In this document: positions 6,614 through 10,200 of the stretch, one piece after another
Layout of the letters: each line of letters opens with the position of its first letter
Position numbering within the stretch: the first letter of the stretch is position 1
Assembly: GCA_041288195.1 (NCBI GenBank)
Contig: JBGGME010000131.1
Coordinates: 1 to 10,200, forward strand
Reading direction: 5' to 3'
Length of the DNA: 10,200 nt
DNA from: AWTP1-13 sp041288195
GTDB lineage: Bacteria; Pseudomonadota; Alphaproteobacteria; Rhizobiales; Hyphomicrobiaceae
The notes under the pieces: model-generated
The model's input: only the letters and a program-made list of their open reading frames with translations
What the model was told of the DNA's origin: nothing
The model's database searches: none
Program-made: the position numbers and the translations under genes

Positions 6614-6795
6614 GGGCTCGGCTTTCGGTGGAGTGGGGGCGGTGGATCGGGGCGGGGATGGTGCCGCGATCGCGGCGGCTCGGCAAGGCGGAAGACGCGG
6701 CAGGGTGGCGCTTGCGCACGGGCTGCCGCCGGCCCCAGACTGCCTCTCAGCGATCTGCGCCGCGGGCGGCGCTGCAACAAGCACGAGGAGCGGAC
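6614..6795. promoter_or_regulatory. Divergent intergenic region with a 14-bp palindrome
   Basis: This 182-base gap separates the lyase gene (leftward) from the ABC receptor gene (rightward) and must hold any promoters of both. A perfect palindrome GCCGCGATCGCGGC lies at 6663-6676. I see no convincing sigma-70 -35/-10 pair on either strand. The only clear signal is the Shine-Dalgarno GAGGAG at 6785-6790, five bases before the receptor ATG. The palindrome could be an operator, but GC-rich DNA makes such matches fairly cheap. Confidence 0.35.
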
Positions 6796-7800
6796 ATGCT
6801 TCGCAGACTGGCAACCGCAATGGCGGCGATCCTGATGTCGCTCGGCCTTGCGCTCCCCGCAGCCGCGGAGGTGCCCGAGGTCAAGATCGTCAACCAGAAC
6901 GGCTCCAACTACCTCCCGCTGTTCGTGATGCAAGGCAACAAGCTCGTCGAGAAGCATCTGGCCGCCAAGGGTCTCGCCGACACCAAGGTGGCGTGGATGC
7001 GGCTCGCGGGCCCATCCGCGATCGTCGACTCGTTCCTGGCCGGCGCCGTCCACTTCTCGGGCCAGGGCGTGCCGTCCACGGCGCTGCTGTGGGACCGCAC
7101 GCGCAACAACATCCGCGCCAAGGCGGTGGCGGCGATGGTCGCCTCCAACATCTGGCTGATGACGCGCAAGCCGGAGCTCAAGTCCCTGCGCGATCTCACC
7201 GACAAGGACCGCATCGCGCTGCCCTCCATCAAGACCTCGTCGCAGGCCCTCTTCCTGTGGTCGGCGGCGGAGAAGGAGTTCGGCCCGGGCCAGTGGGGCA
7301 AGCTCGATCACATCACGGTGTCGCTGCCGCACCCCGATGCCATGGCCGCGGTGATGAATCCGACGCACGAGATCACGGTGCACGCGGCGACCTCGCCCTT
7401 CGCCGACCTCGAGAAGAAGGCCGGCCTGCGTCCCATCGCGGACCTCTACTCCGTGGAGGGCGGCATCGTCACCGGTCTCAACTTCGTCTCCACCGAGGAG
7501 TTCCGCAAGGCCAACCCCGTGACCTACGACGCGGTCGTCGCCGCCTACGACGAGGCGATGGAGTGGATCAACGCCGACAAGAAGCGCGCCGCGCAGTTCT
7601 ACCTCGATATCTCCAAGGAGAAGATGTCGCTCGAGGACCTCACCCAGATCCTGCTGGCGCCCGACTACGTGTTCGGCAAGACGCCGCACCGCATCGGCTC
7701 GGCGATGGAGATGATGCACAAGGCCGGCATCCTGAAGAGCAAGCCGCAGTCGTGGAAGGAGATGTACTTCCCTGAGGCCCACAGCCTGCCCGGCAACTGA
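6796..7800 (+). CDS. ABC transporter substrate-binding protein, NMT1/SsuA-like
   Basis: This is a periplasmic solute receptor of the NMT1/THI5-SsuA-TauA group, whose members bind sulfonates, nitrate, pyrimidine precursors or aromatic acids for an ABC importer. The ATG at 6796 is fixed by GAGGAG (6785-6790) and by a textbook signal peptide: basic MLRR, hydrophobic core, and likely cleavage after ALPAAA (residue 24). The product is 334 aa, normal length. Lobe-forming motifs include VKIVNQNGSNYLPLFVMQG after cleavage, the AGPSAIVDSFLAGAVHFSGQ segment, and a PDYVFG motif near the C-terminus. Longer upstream frames without a signal sequence are rejected. No permease or ATPase gene lies on either side in this window, so the receptor is an orphan here and must use components encoded elsewhere or lost. 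The ligand is not determinable. A probable terminator follows directly. Confidence 0.87.
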   Translation: MLRRLATAMAAILMSLGLALPAAAEVPEVKIVNQNGSNYLPLFVMQGNKLVEKHLAAKGLADTKVAWMRLAGPSAIVDSFLAGAVHFSGQGVPSTALLWDRTRNNIRAKAVAAMVASNIWLMTRKPELKSLRDLTDKDRIALPSIKTSSQALFLWSAAEKEFGPGQWGKLDHITVSLPHPDAMAAVMNPTHEITVHAATSPFADLEKKAGLRPIADLYSVEGGIVTGLNFVSTEEFRKANPVTYDAVVAAYDEAMEWINADKKRAAQFYLDISKEKMSLEDLTQILLAPDYVFGKTPHRIGSAMEMMHKAGILKSKPQSWKEMYFPEAHSLPGN

Positions 7801-7827
7801 GGCCGGCCGCGGGGCGGCTTGGCCTTT
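7801..7827 (+). terminator. Probable terminator after the ABC receptor gene
   Basis: Right after the TGA, GGCC (7801-7804) and GCCGC (7806-7810) can pair with GCGGC (7814-7818) and GGCC (7821-7824). This gives a nine-pair stem with a small internal loop and a GGG apex, followed by TTT. It lies between two convergent genes 33 bases apart. The T tract is short, so efficiency is uncertain. Confidence 0.45.
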
Positions 7828-7833
7828 CGCGCG

Positions 7834-8370
7834 TCAGATGCGCTCGTCGCAGCGGACGATCTCGCTCTCCAGCCGTCCCAGCTCGTTGGTGGCGTAGCGG
7901 TCGAGCTCGCCCTGGCCCTGACGGCACTGGTGCTTGATGCGCCGCAGGTCGATGCGGGAAAGGTCGACACCAAGGAGGCGCATGATCTTGGCGACGTCGA
8001 CCTTGGCGAGGTCGATGCCGAATGCCTCCAGCGCCTCGCGCTGCTCCGGCGTCAGGAAGCGCTGCAGGCCGCGGGGATCGACGAACTTGTCGACGCCGAG
8101 CGTGTCCGCATCCTCGATCGCCGAGCAGAGCTGCTCGCCCTGCGCGCGGCTGAGCAGCTGCAGCTGGCGCATGCCCTGCATCTGCAGCTTGAGCAGGCTC
8201 TGGTATTGGGCCGTGCATCTCTGCGGCCCCGGAGTGATGGGCCCGGGCGCGCCGAACGGCGGGGGAAGCTGCGCAAGCCGCGTGCCGGGCGCCGTGCCTT
8301 CCCCGGCGGACGCGCCGGTCGAGACGAGGGCTGCAAGGCCCGCGAGGGCGCCGAGGATGGTCGACCGCAT
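7834..8370 (-). CDS. Secreted hypothetical protein with four cysteines and an internal repeat
   Basis: I do not recognise this gene. The ATG at 8370 is preceded by GGGAGAG and starts a signal peptide (MRSTILGALAGLAALVSTGASA, cleavage near residue 22), so the 178-aa product is probably periplasmic. A proline/glycine-rich linker (about 35-50) follows, then a helix-prone Gln/Leu-rich region (55-80). Four cysteines (C52, C82, C149, C174) could form two disulfides. Residues 117-129 (FGIDLAKVDVAKI) and 133-145 (LGVDLSRIDLRRI) are two copies of a 16-residue repeat unit. A longer frame extends upstream to 8772 but lacks the signal peptide at its start and overlaps the aminotransferase, so it is rejected. 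The gene is convergent with the ABC receptor and divergent from the aminotransferase. No function can be assigned. Confidence 0.72.
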   Translation of the reverse strand: MRSTILGALAGLAALVSTGASAGEGTAPGTRLAQLPPPFGAPGPITPGPQRCTAQYQSLLKLQMQGMRQLQLLSRAQGEQLCSAIEDADTLGVDKFVDPRGLQRFLTPEQREALEAFGIDLAKVDVAKIMRLLGVDLSRIDLRRIKHQCRQGQGELDRYATNELGRLESEIVRCDERI

Positions 8371-8608
8371 GGTGCTCTCCCTGTCGCAGAGCGGGCACTG
8401 CAGCACGGAACCATAGCGGCAGCAAGGCGCGCGACCGCGGCCGAGGGTCCATTTTTCAATGCCTTCCGGCCCGGGACTGGCTCGGGGCGCTGCGCGGCCC
8501 TTGCAGGGGCCGACAGATCGGCTATTGGTGGCGCCAATCGGAGACGCCAATCGAGAACAAGCGGGCCCGGCCAGCGCGTAACGGGACCGCACGACCGGGG
8601 GAACGCCC
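8371..8608. promoter_or_regulatory. Divergent intergenic region and aminotransferase leader with overlapping inverted repeats
   Basis: The 238-base gap serves the secreted-protein gene (leftward) and the aminotransferase (rightward). Three inverted repeats are seen. CGGCCC/GGGCCG (8495-8512) and GCCGA/TCGGC (8509-8522) share bases and so exclude each other; ATTGG/CCAAT (8524-8538) contains the palindrome TGGCGCCA (8529-8536). CGCCAATCG occurs twice, at 8532-8540 and 8545-8553. The aminotransferase ribosome site is GGGGGA at 8597-8602. No clear -35/-10 pair is visible; an AT-rich patch lies near 8450-8460. An operator or attenuator-like role is inferred only. Confidence 0.35.
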
Positions 8609-9778
8609 ATGCTGCAGCTCGTGCCCAATCTGAAGCGGCTCGGAACCGAGACAGCCTTCGAGGTGCTGGCGCGCGCCGCCGAGCTCGAGCGGCAGGGCAA
8701 ATCGATCATCAACCTCGGCATCGGCCAGCCCGACTTCAAGACGCCGCAACATATCGTCGAGGCGGCGATCAAGGCGCTGCGCGACGGCCATCACGGCTAC
8801 ACGCCGGCGCAGGGCATCCTGCCGCTGCGCGAGGCGGTGGCGAAGGACCTGAAGCGCCGGCACGGCGTCGAGGTTGATCCCGACACCATCGTCATCTGGC
8901 CGGGCGGCAAGCCCACCATGTTCTTCTCGATCCTGATGTTCGGCCAGCCGGGCGCCGAGATCCTGTATCCCGATCCGGGATTCCCGATCTACCGCTCGAT
9001 GATCGTCTATACCGGCGCCAAGCCGGTGCCGATCGCGCTCAAGGAGGAGAACGGGTTCGCCTTCACGGCCGACCAGGTGCTGTCGCAGATCACGCCCAAG
9101 ACGAGCCTCATCATCCTCAACAGCCCCAACAACCCCTGCGGCGGCGCCGTGCCCGTCGAGGAGGTGAAGCGGCTGGTGGCGGGGCTCGAGAAGCATCCCA
9201 ACGTCGCGGTTCTGTCGGACGAGATCTACAGCCAGATGCTCTACGGCAACAACAAGCACGAGAGCTTCCTGCGCTACCCGGAGATTCGCGACCGGCTGAT
9301 CCTGCTCGACGGCTGGTCGAAGACCTACGCCATGACGGGCTGGCGGCTCGGCTTCTCGGTGTGGCCGAAGGCGCTGGTGGAGCCGGTGGTGCGGCTCGCG
9401 GTCAACTGCCACTCCTGCGTCAACGCGCCGACGCAGTACGCGGGCATTGCCGCGCTCGAGGGCCCACAGGACGAGGTCGGCCGGATGGTGGCGGCCTTCG
9501 ACGAGCGCCGCCGCGTGATCGTGCCGCTGCTGAACCAGCTGCCGGGCTTCACCTGCCTCGACCCGGGCGGCGCCTTCTACGTGTTCCCCAACGTCACCGG
9601 CACGGGGATGGATGCCAAGGAGCTGCAGAACAAGATGCTGGAGAAGGCCGGCGTCGCCACGGTCGCCGGCACCAGCTTCGGCGTCTACGGCGAGGGCTAC
9701 ATCCGCTTCTCCTACGCCAACTCGGTCGACAACATCCGCGAGGCGATCAAGCGGATTGCGGCGCTGTTGCGGGATTGA
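8609..9778 (+). CDS. Class I/II PLP-dependent aminotransferase
   Basis: This is a cytoplasmic fold-type I aminotransferase (aspartate-aminotransferase superfamily, subgroup I) that moves an amino group between an amino acid and a 2-oxo acid through pyridoxal phosphate. The 389 aa are full length. The start is fixed by GGGGGA (8597-8602) six bases before the ATG. Conserved features: NLGIGQPDF (35-43), GYTPAQGILPLRE (63-75), N175 in SPNNPCGG, D204 and Y207 in SDEIYS, the Schiff-base lysine K238 in GWSKTYAMTGWRLGF with phosphate-binding R246, and R366 in YIRFSYANS, which binds the substrate carboxylate. All catalytic residues are intact. The cofactor-loop motif reads GGKPTMFF rather than the commoner TxGxxQ. 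Substrate preference (aspartate, alanine, aromatic or other) cannot be fixed from these motifs. It appears monocistronic: both flanking genes have their own ribosome sites and gaps. Confidence 0.93.
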   Translation: MLQLVPNLKRLGTETAFEVLARAAELERQGKSIINLGIGQPDFKTPQHIVEAAIKALRDGHHGYTPAQGILPLREAVAKDLKRRHGVEVDPDTIVIWPGGKPTMFFSILMFGQPGAEILYPDPGFPIYRSMIVYTGAKPVPIALKEENGFAFTADQVLSQITPKTSLIILNSPNNPCGGAVPVEEVKRLVAGLEKHPNVAVLSDEIYSQMLYGNNKHESFLRYPEIRDRLILLDGWSKTYAMTGWRLGFSVWPKALVEPVVRLAVNCHSCVNAPTQYAGIAALEGPQDEVGRMVAAFDERRRVIVPLLNQLPGFTCLDPGGAFYVFPNVTGTGMDAKELQNKMLEKAGVATVAGTSFGVYGEGYIRFSYANSVDNIREAIKRIAALLRD

Positions 9779-9871
9779 CGCGCTGCCGCGTGCGGTAACC
9801 GGCGCCGCCTTGACCGGCACGATGTGCCGAATCACAGTGGGCGGGTGACCGACGCGCGAGGAGTGGAGTTC
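9779..9871 (+). promoter_or_regulatory. Candidate promoter/operator before the toxin-like gene
   Basis: TTGACC at 9810-9815 resembles a sigma-70 -35 box. It is followed at once by the perfect inverted repeat CGGCAC-GAT-GTGCCG (9815-9829), the place where an autoregulator could bind. The expected -10 region (about 9833-9838, CACAGT) is poor, so the promoter call is weak. A strong ribosome site GAGGAG lies at 9858-9863, eight bases before the ATG at 9872. No antitoxin-sized frame with a ribosome site is seen in this 93-base gap. Confidence 0.35.
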
Positions 9872-10200
9872 ATGGTCTCCAGCTACAGGGCCGGGAGCGT
9901 ATTCCTGCTGGACTTCGATCAGTTCGGGTTCGAGGTGCCCGAGATGGTCAAGCGGCGCATGGTGGTGGTGGTCTCGAGCCGGACCCTCAAGCGCAACCCG
10001 GAGCTCGTCACCGTCGTGCCCCTCAGCACCACGCCGCCGATGCACGCCAACTCCAAGCACAACGTGCCGCTGGAGAAGGACTACTATTGGGGCACGAAGA
10101 ACGGCAAGCCGCTGTGGGCCAAGTGCGACATGGTCCTGACGACCTCGACCCGGCGCCTGGAGCACGTCAACGCCTTCGAGCGCGAAGGGCAGAACCACCT
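9872..10200 (+). CDS. PemK/MazF-family toxin (type II TA), 3' truncated by window edge
   Basis: This probably encodes a ribosome-independent or -dependent mRNA endonuclease of the MazF/PemK superfamily. The visible 109 codons show the family's SH3-like barrel opening AGSVFLLDF (7-15), then PEMVKRRMVVVVSSR (23-37), where R29-M30 replaces the common Arg-Pro, and TVVPLSTTPP (47-56), matching the conserved MazF strand with Ser/Thr residues at the active cleft. An aromatic insertion (KDYYWGTKNGKPLWAKCDM) and a TTSTRRLEHV segment resemble a PemK subgroup that I recall mostly from Alphaproteobacteria. The start is set by GAGGAG at 9858-9863. The frame is still open at the window end, and most family members would stop within about 30-50 more codons. 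No antitoxin precedes it; one may follow beyond the edge, or the gene may be solitary. Activity is not proven by the sequence. Confidence 0.72.
   Translation, partial: MVSSYRAGSVFLLDFDQFGFEVPEMVKRRMVVVVSSRTLKRNPELVTVVPLSTTPPMHANSKHNVPLEKDYYWGTKNGKPLWAKCDMVLTTSTRRLEHVNAFEREGQNH

Noticed and set aside
6604..6795. N-terminal extension of the ABC receptor to 6604
   Set aside because: It would place the signal peptide internally; GAGGAG before ATG 6796 and the secretion signal fix the start.
5807..6835. 342-codon + strand frame opposite the lyase gene
   Set aside because: It is antisense to a recognised enzyme and is low-complexity Gly/Ala/Arg/Ser sequence without motifs.
8371..8772. N-terminal extension of the secreted hypothetical protein to 8772
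   Set aside because: It would overlap the aminotransferase gene and bury the clear signal peptide and GGGAGAG ribosome site at 8370.
8522..10198. 558-codon open frame on the - strand opposite the aminotransferase and toxin genes
   Set aside because: It is antisense to a gene with complete PLP-enzyme motifs, its translation is Arg/His/Asp-rich without hydrophobic order, and GC-rich codon bias alone keeps this frame open.

Overview
The window is GC-rich, densely coded DNA with strongly G/C-biased third codon positions, ATGA-type start/stop overlaps, and the TRAP transporters, ABC binding proteins and stand-alone amidases typical of soil or aquatic Alphaproteobacteria (Rhizobiales/Rhodospirillales-like). 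That placement is inferred from gene style; no taxonomic marker is present. I see no rRNA, tRNA, CRISPR array, insertion sequence or replication origin, and no gene-free stretch longer than 300 bases.

Region 1 (1-5847, + strand) looks like one catabolic operon. It begins with the C-terminal two thirds of a TRAP periplasmic binding protein (cut by the window edge), followed by the small (DctQ-type) and large (DctM-type) TRAP membrane subunits. Then come a first amidase-signature hydrolase, a 59-residue two-helix membrane protein, and a second, paralogous amidase. Junctions are tight: DctQ/DctM and amidase 1/small protein overlap by ATGA, and the small protein and amidase 2 overlap by 17 bases. 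The simplest reading is that the TRAP system imports an organic-acid-like amide or related compound and the amidases hydrolyse it; the substrate cannot be read from the sequence.

Region 2 (5737-6613, - strand) converges on amidase 2 and encodes an isocitrate lyase/PEP mutase superfamily enzyme. Its frame is broken by one extra base in a run of five G, and its 3' end overlaps the amidase 2 tail by 111 bases.

Region 3 (6796-7800, +) is an orphan NMT1/SsuA-like ABC substrate-binding protein with a clear signal peptide and no permease or ATPase beside it. A likely terminator separates it from a convergent gene (7834-8370, -) for an unrecognised secreted protein with four cysteines and an internal 16-residue tandem repeat.

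Region 4 (8609-9778, +) is a fold-type I PLP aminotransferase with all key cofactor residues, preceded by a leader with overlapping inverted repeats. The window ends inside a PemK/MazF-type endoribonuclease toxin gene (9872 onward, +) with no visible antitoxin.

The main points for a second look are the homopolymer frameshift in the lyase gene, the tiny membrane protein between the twin amidases, the antisense C-terminal tail of amidase 2, a possible coupling mini-ORF before dctQ, and the repeat-bearing four-cysteine secreted protein.
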